This document shows positions 29,698 to 36,352 of a DNA stretch of 38,329 bases, one piece after another. A program made the position numbers and the translations under genes. Within the stretch, counting starts at the first letter, position 1, and each line of letters opens with the position of its first letter. This stretch comes from Deltaproteobacteria bacterium (GTDB lineage: Bacteria > Bdellovibrionota > JACOXK01): contig JACPKQ010000008.1 of the NCBI GenBank assembly GCA_016186995.1, positions 1-38,329 of the forward strand, given 5' to 3'. Under the pieces are notes generated by a model. That model saw only the letters and a program-made list of their open reading frames with translations. It ran no database searches and had not been told where the DNA came from.

Positions 29698-30666
29698 TTA
29701 TTGTCCTAAAATATAAGCAAAAATAAGAGGTGCTACAATCGTAGCATCAGATTCAATGACAAATTTAGGAGTCTCTGAAGTAAGCTTTCCCCATGTAATT
29801 TTTTCGTTAGGAACAGCACCACTGTAAGACCCATAAGAAGTTGTGCTATCTGAAATTTGGCAAAAGTACCCCCAGAGACGACATTTTTTCAATAAATCCT
29901 GATGAATAAGAGGCACGACACAAATAGGAAAATCTCCTGCTATTCCACCACCAATTTGAAAAAAACCAAGTGAAGTAGCAACAGTTGTCTCACAATACCA
30001 ATCGATAAGATAATCCATCTGCTCAAGACCGCTCTTCATAATATTTAAAGTTGTCAGTTTTTTCTTCCTCACATTTGAAACAAAAAAATTCCCCAATGTT
30101 GAATCTTCCCAACCTGGTGTAAAAATAGGAATTTTCTTCTCACAAGCAGCTATCACCCACGAGCTCTTTGGATCAATCTGATAAGATGGCTTTAAATCCC
30201 CTGATTCAATGAGCTGATAAACATATTCATAAGGAAAATATCTTTTCCCCTCTTGATCTGCCTTTTGCATAACCCTTAAAAGAAAAGCCTCAATACGACG
30301 CATGGCTTCGTGTTCAGGAATGCAAGTATCAGTGACACGATTAAGACCTTTTTCTGCTAAAGCCGCTTCTTCTTGTGATGAAAGCGTTCTATAGTGTGGA
30401 ATTCTTACATAGTATTCATGGGCTACAAGATTAAAGAGATCTTCTTCAAGATTAGCTCCGGTGCAACAGATACCATGAACCTTTCCTTGACGAATCATCT
30501 CAGCTAAAGAAATGCCCAACTCAGCAGTACTCATAGCACCTGCAAGAGTCATAAACATTTTTCCACCCTTTGCTAAATGATCAACATAACCTTGTGCTGC
30601 ATCAACAAGAGCGGCTGCATTGAAATGGCGATAATTTTTCTTAATAAACTCTGTAACTGTGTGCAT
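29698..30666 (-). CDS. Deoxyhypusine synthase-like protein
   Basis: I start at ATG 30666 (MHTVTEFIKKNYRHFNAAAL), the usual family start; a TTG at 30702 would add 12 residues. About 322 aa. Family blocks: GGKMFMTLAGAMSTAELGISL, ICCTGANLEEDLFNLVAH, IFTPGWEDSTLGNFF, FFQIGGGIAGDFPICVVP, SDSTTSYGSYSGA and, near the end, KITWGKLTSETPKFVIESDA. The WGK lysine (residue 294 here) corresponds to the catalytic lysine of human deoxyhypusine synthase. Bacteria have no eIF5A, so the bacterial homologues are thought to act on small amines (homospermidine-type chemistry). It follows the S18 gene on the same strand with a short gap, so it may share that operon. Confidence 0.88.
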   Translation of the reverse strand: MHTVTEFIKKNYRHFNAAALVDAAQGYVDHLAKGGKMFMTLAGAMSTAELGISLAEMIRQGKVHGICCTGANLEEDLFNLVAHEYYVRIPHYRTLSSQEEAALAEKGLNRVTDTCIPEHEAMRRIEAFLLRVMQKADQEGKRYFPYEYVYQLIESGDLKPSYQIDPKSSWVIAACEKKIPIFTPGWEDSTLGNFFVSNVRKKKLTTLNIMKSGLEQMDYLIDWYCETTVATSLGFFQIGGGIAGDFPICVVPLIHQDLLKKCRLWGYFCQISDSTTSYGSYSGAVPNEKITWGKLTSETPKFVIESDATIVAPLIFAYILGQ

Positions 30667-30735
30667 ATATTTTTGACTAACACAAGATTTAAGGAATGCC
30701 AACCTTTGATTCGAAAAAAATTCAAAAAAATATTT

Positions 30736-30975
30736 TTAGAAAACGTGAGTATCTGCAGTAGGCAACATAGCCAATTGACGAGCTCTTTTAATTTCTCGAG
30801 TTAACTTACGTTGTTGTTTTGCGCTCAAACCTGTAATGCGTGAAGGAAGAATTTTTCCTGTTTCAGTAAGAAACTTTTTTAAAGTTGCAATGTCTTTATA
30901 ATCTAAAGCAAAATCTTTAGGAAACCTATACTTTTTTTTGCTTCCTCTGGTAGTACTTGCATTTTCAAAATTCAT
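30736..30975 (-). CDS. rpsR: 30S ribosomal protein S18, zinc-ligand-free form
   Basis: A 79-aa S18: [23 protein letters not shown], then [33 protein letters not shown]. The N-terminal region, where zinc-binding S18 proteins carry Cys pairs, has none. It starts directly after the L28 stop codon (TAAATG). Part of the L31-L33-L28-S18 operon. Confidence 0.95.
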   Translation of the reverse strand: MNFENASTTRGSKKKYRFPKDFALDYKDIATLKKFLTETGKILPSRITGLSAKQQRKLTREIKRARQLAMLPTADTHVF

Positions 30976-31260
30976 TTAAACTCCCTTTTTCTTTTCTAAT
31001 TGTTTTTTTAACTTTAAAAGTCTACCTGATATTTTTTTTTCTGAAGCCTTAAAAACCGCCTTTGAAACACCACCTAATTTATCAATAGTTCTAATAGCTC
31101 GTGTAGAAAGTCTTAAACTTACATTTTTATCTAACTCAGGAATAAAATACTTTTTATATTTCAAATTAGGTAACTGCCGCATTTTAGTTTTGTTATTAGC
31201 GTGGCTAACTGTATTTCCTGTTAAAGGTCTTATTCCTGTTAATTCACATAATCTTGACAT
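30976..31260 (-). CDS. rpmB: 50S ribosomal protein L28, zinc-ligand-free form
   Basis: A 94-aa L28: SRLCELTGIRPLTGNTVSHANNKTKMRQLPNL at the N-terminus with a single cysteine rather than the Cys pairs of zinc-binding L28, followed by VSLRLSTRAIRTIDKLGGVSKA. Ten bases downstream of rpmG. Confidence 0.95.
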   Translation of the reverse strand: MSRLCELTGIRPLTGNTVSHANNKTKMRQLPNLKYKKYFIPELDKNVSLRLSTRAIRTIDKLGGVSKAVFKASEKKISGRLLKLKKQLEKKKGV

Positions 31261-31270
31261 ATTTTAACCC

Positions 31271-31438
31271 TTATTTTTTTGGACTTGGCATCTTCCCTTC
31301 GACGAAAAGAACGCGCTTCCTCACTTTTGGATCGTACTTCTTGAGTTCAATTTTATCTGTTGTTTTACGTTTATTCTTAGTTGTGTAATAGCAATAACCT
31401 GTTCCTGCACTGGAAACAAGACGTATAATTTCTCTCAT
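31271..31438 (-). CDS. rpmG: 50S ribosomal protein L33, zinc-ligand-free form
   Basis: A 55-aa protein translated from the minus strand: [20 protein letters not shown], then [17 protein letters not shown] and ending [10 protein letters not shown]. This is the standard L33 sequence with one isolated cysteine instead of the two CxxC zinc pairs. Its ATG overlaps the L31 stop as ATGA, so the two are translationally coupled. Confidence 0.95.
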   Translation of the reverse strand: MREIIRLVSSAGTGYCYYTTKNKRKTTDKIELKKYDPKVRKRVLFVEGKMPSPKK

Positions 31439-31701
31439 TTTTTATCCTTCTTCGTAGTAGATTTTGCATATTTTTTCATAAACTTCTCAACACGGCCTTG
31501 TGTATCAACCACACGGTGCTGCCCGGTAAAAAATGGGTGTGAAGCACTTGAAATTTCAACCCTTAAAAGAGGATACTCTTGACCGTCTTCCCATTTAATA
31601 GTTTCCTCAGATTTAGCAGTTGAGAGAGTTAAGAAAGTTGCACCATTTGAAGTATCTTGGTACACAACTTTTTGTAATTGTGGATGTATTCCTTTTTTCA
31701 T
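31435..31701 (-). CDS. rpmE2: 50S ribosomal protein L31 type B
   Basis: An 88-aa type B L31: [53 protein letters not shown]. It contains no cysteine, the mark of the zinc-independent paralogue. First gene of the L31-L33-L28-S18 operon. No Shine-Dalgarno sequence precedes the ATG, and the promoter -10 ends nine bases upstream, suggesting a leaderless message. Confidence 0.95.
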   Translation of the reverse strand: MKKGIHPQLQKVVYQDTSNGATFLTLSTAKSEETIKWEDGQEYPLLRVEISSASHPFFTGQHRVVDTQGRVEKFMKKYAKSTTKKDKK

Positions 31702-31710
31702 AATTTTTAA

Positions 31711-31739
31711 TTCATATACCGAATTTTCTCATAAATCAA
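31711..31739 (-). promoter_or_regulatory. Promoter of the zinc-free ribosomal protein operon (leaderless type)
   Basis: On the minus strand, -35 TTGATT (31734-31739), 17-bp spacer, -10 TATGAA (31711-31716); the ATG is at 31701. No clear Zur-type palindrome was recognised around it. Confidence 0.55.
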
Positions 31740-31876
31740 TAGGTAAAGGGATATCATAATTGTTGGTGGAGGCCAGTGTAAGGTAAACGCACCGGTATTG
31801 GCAAAGGATATTTTCCCTTTTGTGGATATACATTCGAAGAATTCTAAAGCTGGATAGTCAGCGACCCTAAAGATTT
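31740..31876. other. Non-coding gap between the ribosomal operon and the small-peptide unit
   Basis: No gene, promoter or repeat could be supported here. It could hold an RNA read toward the hairpin at 31877-31913, but no convincing promoter is visible. Confidence 0.4.
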
Positions 31877-31913
31877 ATAGCCCTAGAGGACTTTATACGT
31901 CCTCTAGGGCTAT
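31877..31913. terminator. 15-bp perfect hairpin terminator of the small-peptide gene
   Basis: ATAGCCCTAGAGGAC and its exact complement GTCCTCTAGGGCTAT around a 7-base loop. On the minus strand it lies 6 bases after the small-peptide stop codon. Followed by weak T-runs on both strands (ATTTTAAG on plus, AAATCTTT on minus). Confidence 0.75.
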
Positions 31914-31919
31914 TTTAAG

Positions 31920-32033
31920 TTATGAAGCCAGATAATAGACGTCTATGATCAGCTTCAGGATCAAAGAGGCAGCAGATACTGCCAGCCACTTAAGATACGT
32001 AGGAATTTGATTTGATTGATTTTTGTTTTCCAT
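31920..32033 (-). CDS. 37-aa single-span membrane peptide, possible type I toxin-like peptide
   Basis: A small gene found by reading the minus strand. The peptide starts MENKNQSNQIPTYLKWLAVS and continues AASLILKLIIDVYYLAS. A polar N-terminus is followed by one strongly hydrophobic helix (about residues 13-36). A strong ribosome-binding site (AAGGAG, 7-8 bases before the ATG) supports real translation. That site is locked in the 3' arm of a 22-bp hairpin (32038-32094), and a perfect terminator hairpin follows the stop. A short hydrophobic peptide with structurally blocked translation is the pattern of type I toxins, but no antisense RNA gene is proven and I know no close homologue. Confidence 0.7.
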   Translation of the reverse strand: MENKNQSNQIPTYLKWLAVSAASLILKLIIDVYYLAS

Positions 32034-32037
32034 AAGG

Positions 32038-32094
32038 TTTCTCCTTTATTTTTTGGGGGTTCGCCCGTCACACCCCCTAAAAATAAAGGAGAAA
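32038..32094 (-). promoter_or_regulatory. Long mRNA hairpin sequestering the small peptide's ribosome-binding site
   Basis: The arms 32038-32060 and 32072-32094 pair at 22 of 23 positions with an 11-base loop. On the minus-strand transcript the 5' arm contains TTTCTCCTTTATTTTT, an anti-Shine-Dalgarno-like sequence, and the 3' arm contains AATAAAGGAGAAA, the ribosome-binding site itself. There is no U-run after it, so it is not an intrinsic terminator. Confidence 0.8.
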
Positions 32095-32243
32095 ACGAAA
32101 GAGAAAAATCATCCATGTCGAGAGTTAAAGAGATCGAAAGTGGCTTGGCATCAAGCGTTGCCTTCTAGCCGCTGATAAGATGTAACCTACTCATTTGAAG
32201 GCGAACTAAACTGGGGTGTAAGCGATGTTTTTGATATTTTGAT

Positions 32244-35200
32244 TTAGAATGCTTCTAGTAAAATTTCAATGTCCTCTGATGGCATCTCAGCCGCTTGCAA
32301 GAGATTCCGGACTCCCTCTTTATCATGATTACGAAGAAATTCTCCTGGTATTTCAATTTGAACTTCCTGCGATAATAGGATTGTAATGCTCATTATTTCT
32401 TCAGGCAGTACATATTTTGGTATATATTCAAAGTCTGCAGAATAACGAGCAATTAAGGGCACTAATTGCACTTTCCATACCCGATTAGGGGGAACTTTTG
32501 CAGTTATTATAAAAGCATATGCGGGCTTTTTTCGAGCGTGAGGCCATTGAGGCAGTTTCGATTTTGAATAATACAATGCAACAGGTAATTCGATGGTCCA
32601 AGATTTCTCTTCCGGTTGGCAGTATGGGGCATAGCCAGCCCGTTTATGCGTTCGCGCTCCTTCATCAGAAAATGGTTCTATATACCTTTCCCAATGCATT
32701 GCCAAGATGGATGCTAAGGCATCAATTGATGCCATTGTTCCTCTGTATAATGTTACTTGAGGAAGATTTTCAAAAGTTAGTTCTGGCACAAATTGACCAT
32801 CTCTAAAAGCACCTTTTTTAACCAAGAAATTTTTTGATTTTTTGGTCGCACCTGTTTTAGAATACTGATTGAGTATCATTTGTGCCCATCTATATATTCC
32901 ATTTGCAGCACTATATTGTCTCATTTCATCCAAGGAAAAGCCCATTTTGTATACAATGTAGGAAAAAACGTTAAATTCTTTTTTATTTCTAAAGAAATGA
33001 AATGGCCCGTGCCAATCTTTAGCTGGTTGATAACTTTCTGGAACATCGATATTGGGCACCGCGAGGAGAAAATCGCTATCTTTAAATAATAGGAATTTTG
33101 CTACTCTAACGAATGTTTGTAAAGGATTGGGTAAATTATGACGTAAGATCGGGGTTACTTTAGATTTAGAACTGATCGCAAAACCAGTATAGCCTCTCTC
33201 ATCGAAGACATAAAAAAATATGTCGTCAGTGATAAATATGGGCTCAGATCTTTGGCGACGTTTATCTTTAATGTTTTTTAATATGTGTGCTACCATGCTA
33301 AAGTCATTTTCTCTAAGTCGTTGAATTTCTGTTTCTGGTACAAGACTCAAAAGTATACGTAAGAGCTGTAGCTCTGCGGGTAGACTGTCTGGGAAACAAC
33401 GAATATCTGGAGAATCATATGAAGTTACAAAAAACTGATATGAGAAGCTGAACTTGGTAGGATTCTTATAAGTTTCAAATGTTGGCCTATAAGTCTTGTC
33501 ATACATATCTTGAAACATTCCTATTAAATCTAAAGATGGAGAACCAGTGCTTTTAAACTCTCGGGTATGATAGTCTCGTTCAAGGCGCAGTGTTATGTTG
33601 TCAAGAAGCTGCGCAAATTCTCCTTCGCGATCAAAAGAATGTTTTCTAAACCATGAGAAGAAAACTTCTTCGACATTATCTCGATCCTCTTCTTCAGAAC
33701 CACCCGTATTTCCCTGAACACTCTCCCCACTGCCATTAGAAGCCTGTGGGGTATTCATAATAGAAAAGTCAGAGCTATATGTTGGGCCAACTATTTCATC
33801 TAAAGAGGTAAGTCCGAGTTGTAATCCATAGAAACGAAAGATTTCATCACTTGAGAGGCCTTTTTTAACCCGAATATACTGTCTTCCAATAATGTTTCCA
33901 TTTCTATCGCGTCTTACAATTTCTCTTAATTCTGTGTCTTTATTATCATCTTCTGACATGACCCCTGTCCAAATAGGATGTGAAGTTGGCAGTGGGCTTG
34001 TAAGGGTGTTATGCCCTTCAACAGGTTTATTTAAGACATGAAATTTTTGTGCTATCTCTGGCAAAGTTGTTCTTGTCATTGTTTCTGGAAGAATCTCTAG
34101 CTCTGAAAAAGGATTGTGGAGTTTATTAAAGGTGTTTGGTGAAGAATTAAAATCTCCCCGCCAGCTCTGTTCTGGGGGCAGATAATTTTCCTGCCAGCCT
34201 CTTGGGTTAAATTCAAAGGGATGTTCTGGCTTCCCATCTACAGGGTAATCATGAGAAGGATTCGGATTAAAAGTCTTCGTTTCAGGCAGAGCTTCTGGCT
34301 CTTTTTGAACTCTTCCATATTTAAAAAGAAGTCCTGCTGTCACAATATCAATGGCGCCATCTGCTATAAGAAGCGTACCTTGTTCAGCATTTCCTTCATA
34401 AATTTGATTTCCTCCTAAAATTGCGTTTTTGGCTCCGTTAAGAGCTCCAAGTCCCAAAAGAGAATAAAAAATGCCGTGTCCTCCCTTTGAAACGGCGGCA
34501 CTTTCTGAAACCATCATGCGGCTAATCCCTCCTCCAATGAGAGGCGAAGCTACCGCATAAGGAATGGAAGAAACGAGATTTCCTAAAAGATCACTATAGA
34601 GATTTGAGCCATTAAAATAATCAGAGTTAAAACTAGATCTAATGAAAAAGGTCGCAATTCCTTTTGTTCCCATAATCCCCATGGGAATGGCTGCCAACGC
34701 TGCTGATTGGGAGGCTGTGATTCCAAAGAGAACTGGAGCCAGAGCCATTGAAACGGGAACCAGGGGAGCAAGCGCCACACCACCTGTCACAGTTTCAAGG
34801 GTTGAAATTTCTCCATCAAGGGCTGTCTTATAAAAATGAAGGAGCGCTTTTTCCCGCTCACCTAATAATTCTAGCGGAACCCCAGCTTTTAGAGCATTTT
34901 TTCTAGCCCAGCTAAGATCAACATCCAAAAGGCCTTGAATTTCAATTCTTTCAATATCGTTTTCAGCTTCTAAATAATCCCAGAGATTTCTGCTTTGAAT
35001 AAGCTTGGCTGTTTTTTGGATGACTTCTTCATGTTTTTTTAAAGCATCCAGTCGTTGTTTATAAGTTTTAAAAAGATGGCTATCTCTAGAAAAAGAATTT
35101 AATTGATCTGGATCTATACCAAGGCGTTTTAAAAATCTTCTGTGAGAATACTCTATCTCATTATCTCTTGAGCCATCGGTGTAATAAAGAGCTGCTTTGT

Positions 35201-35486
35201 AGTGCTCAAAAACCAAAGAGCCAAAAGTAACTTGAGCGGCATTCCAGCGAGAGGCTAAAAACTGTGGCGAAATACCTCTTTCTTGCCAGTAAGAAATGAG
35301 ATATTCAAATTCTTCTCTAATTTTTTTCTGGTCTTCGCCTTGAAGTAATCTTTTGTTTAATTCATATATCTGCCGACTTGCAGCCTCGTGGGGGGAGACA
35401 ACAAAAACTTGAGCATAAGATAAAGAGAGGCTCCCAAAAAGAAAGATCCCAACAAAAAGAGCGATTTTAGCCACACCTCTACCCAT
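32244..35486 (-). CDS. Giant exported toxin-like protein with hydrophobic centre and possible ADP-ribosyltransferase-like C-terminus
   Basis: I start at ATG 35486, which gives a clean signal peptide (GRGVAKIALFVGIFLFGSLS, cleavage after SYA) with GGATAGG upstream; a TTG at 35561 would add 25 residues. Residue numbers here follow the longer form (1105 aa). Residues 50-250 are helical and charged. Residues 255-420 are hydrophobic and Gly/Ala-rich (GGVALAPLVPVSMALAPVLF, LLGNLVSSIPYAVASPLIGGG, LLIADGAIDIVTAGLLF). A Pro-rich linker spans about 420-500. The C-terminus has VTLYRGT (R940), SWTIELPVALYYS (987-999) and FEYIPKYVLPEE (about 1044-1055), reminiscent of the R / S-T / E motifs of ADP-ribosyltransferase toxins. 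That fold assignment is inference. The architecture resembles polymorphic toxins. Confidence 0.65.
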   Translation of the reverse strand: MGRGVAKIALFVGIFLFGSLSLSYAQVFVVSPHEAASRQIYELNKRLLQGEDQKKIREEFEYLISYWQERGISPQFLASRWNAAQVTFGSLVFEHYKAALYYTDGSRDNEIEYSHRRFLKRLGIDPDQLNSFSRDSHLFKTYKQRLDALKKHEEVIQKTAKLIQSRNLWDYLEAENDIERIEIQGLLDVDLSWARKNALKAGVPLELLGEREKALLHFYKTALDGEISTLETVTGGVALAPLVPVSMALAPVLFGITASQSAALAAIPMGIMGTKGIATFFIRSSFNSDYFNGSNLYSDLLGNLVSSIPYAVASPLIGGGISRMMVSESAAVSKGGHGIFYSLLGLGALNGAKNAILGGNQIYEGNAEQGTLLIADGAIDIVTAGLLFKYGRVQKEPEALPETKTFNPNPSHDYPVDGKPEHPFEFNPRGWQENYLPPEQSWRGDFNSSPNTFNKLHNPFSELEILPETMTRTTLPEIAQKFHVLNKPVEGHNTLTSPLPTSHPIWTGVMSEDDNKDTELREIVRRDRNGNIIGRQYIRVKKGLSSDEIFRFYGLQLGLTSLDEIVGPTYSSDFSIMNTPQASNGSGESVQGNTGGSEEEDRDNVEEVFFSWFRKHSFDREGEFAQLLDNITLRLERDYHTREFKSTGSPSLDLIGMFQDMYDKTYRPTFETYKNPTKFSFSYQFFVTSYDSPDIRCFPDSLPAELQLLRILLSLVPETEIQRLRENDFSMVAHILKNIKDKRRQRSEPIFITDDIFFYVFDERGYTGFAISSKSKVTPILRHNLPNPLQTFVRVAKFLLFKDSDFLLAVPNIDVPESYQPAKDWHGPFHFFRNKKEFNVFSYIVYKMGFSLDEMRQYSAANGIYRWAQMILNQYSKTGATKKSKNFLVKKGAFRDGQFVPELTFENLPQVTLYRGTMASIDALASILAMHWERYIEPFSDEGARTHKRAGYAPYCQPEEKSWTIELPVALYYSKSKLPQWPHARKKPAYAFIITAKVPPNRVWKVQLVPLIARYSADFEYIPKYVLPEEIMSITILLSQEVQIEIPGEFLRNHDKEGVRNLLQAAEMPSEDIEILLEAF

Positions 35487-35539
35487 ACCTATCCATATAT
35501 AGAGCAAACCGCATGCCATAGAGCCAAAAATGTAAGTAA

Positions 35540-35561
35540 TTGAATTTATACCTAAATTCAA
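35540..35561. promoter_or_regulatory. Palindrome upstream of the giant exported protein
   Basis: A perfect inverted repeat, TTGAATTTA / TAAATTCAA, with a 4-base spacer, 54 bases before the ATG at 35486. It overlaps possible promoter hexamers (TTGAAT, TATAAA), so it could be an operator. Confidence 0.45.
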
Positions 35562-35589
35562 TCTTTACAAGGAGCGAAGCTTGGAAAGG

Positions 35590-35609
35590 GTGACAAATTT
35601 CGCTTTACA
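35590..35609 (+). repeat. 20-bp repeat shared with the MNT-HEPN cassette, copy 2
   Basis: GTGACAAATTTCGCTTTACA, identical to the minus strand of 11408-11427. It lies in the divergent gap between the giant exported protein and the AbiE pair. Near it is a short direct repeat (GCGCATTGA twice, 35611-35635). Confidence 0.75.
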
Positions 35610-35710
35610 GGCGCGCATTGACTGCGCATTGAGGTGTATAAAGTCGAATTTTTCAGTACGTTCGTACGATTGTTTACGTATAAAACTCTTAATTATTATG
35701 TATTTTATGA

Positions 35711-35752
35711 TTGACTTGGGATTTATTACTGTATACAATACTTATTAAGTAT
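35711..35752 (+). promoter_or_regulatory. Promoter and palindromic operator of the AbiE pair
   Basis: -35 TTGACT (35711-35716), 17-bp spacer, -10 TACAAT (35734-35739). Immediately after is a 15-bp palindrome (ATACTTA T TAAGTAT, 35738-35752) overlapping the end of the -10 and the expected transcript start. AbiEi antitoxins autorepress by binding inverted repeats in their promoter, so this is the likely operator. GAGG (35753-35756) then precedes the ATG. Confidence 0.7.
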
Positions 35753-35764
35753 GAGGTTTATACT

Positions 35765-36352
35765 ATGAAGACTGCACATATTTACAAAGAGAGCTTTGAG
35801 GCTTTATTTAAAATTGCAGAGAGCCAGCAAGGGCTTTTTACAGCCAAACAAGCTATAGAAGCTGGCTTTGATGAACGAAACCATCCATTTCATGTTGCCC
35901 AAGGAAACTGGGTTCGAGAATGGAGGGGAATCTATCGTCTTAAAAATTTTCCTCATAGTGATGAGTGGGAACTTGTGCTTTGGTATCTGTGGTCTCGAAA
36001 TAAGGAGGGAATTTTTCAGGGGGTCTATTCCTATGAAACAGCCTTAAGCATTTATGGCCTTACTAATCTTATGCCTATGAAACTTCATATGACGGTTCCT
36101 AAAACGTTTAGACGACATTCTAAGATTCCAAAAGTTTTGCTCCTGTACCATGAAAATCTCTCTCAAGTTGATATTCGTAGGATGAGAGGATTTTGTGTAA
36201 CAACCCCCATTCGCACCATTCAAGATTTGATGCAACGTGGGACCCCAGAGGAAGTCATCACCCAGGCAGTCAGTCAAGCTTTGAACCTGGGACTTATGAC
36301 TCGAGAAGATTATAAAAAACTCGCCCCATTGAAAGGAAATTCCAATGAATAA
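35765..36352 (+). CDS. abiEi: AbiEi-type antitoxin / transcriptional regulator (type IV TA)
   Basis: Starts at ATG 35765 (GAGG 8 bases upstream); in-frame codons further up fall within the promoter itself. 195 aa. The N-terminal winged helix (about 8-70) reads KIAESQQGLFTAKQAIEAGF and WVREWRGIYRLKNFP, followed by the AbiEi C-terminal domain with GVYSYETALSIYGLTNLMP, TVPKTFRRHSK and FCVTTPIRTIQDLMQRGTPEEVI. It counteracts AbiEii without direct binding and represses its own promoter. The gene overlaps abiEii by 8 bases. Confidence 0.88.
   Translation: MKTAHIYKESFEALFKIAESQQGLFTAKQAIEAGFDERNHPFHVAQGNWVREWRGIYRLKNFPHSDEWELVLWYLWSRNKEGIFQGVYSYETALSIYGLTNLMPMKLHMTVPKTFRRHSKIPKVLLLYHENLSQVDIRRMRGFCVTTPIRTIQDLMQRGTPEEVITQAVSQALNLGLMTREDYKKLAPLKGNSNE

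Noticed and set aside
31702-31760. Zur operator in front of the zinc-free ribosomal protein operon.
   Set aside because: The AT-rich sequence shows no clear dyad matching known Zur boxes.
32061-32074. The hairpin loop region reads CGCCCGTCACACC on the plus strand, a 13-base match to the universal 16S rRNA 1400 region.
   Set aside because: A 13-base match against a whole 16S gene on both strands is expected about once by chance in a window this size, and the flanking bases do not extend the similarity.
35711-35764. Longer AbiEi protein starting with TTG at 35711.
   Set aside because: That stretch is the promoter (-35 and -10) and operator; the ATG at 35765 has a proper GAGG site.
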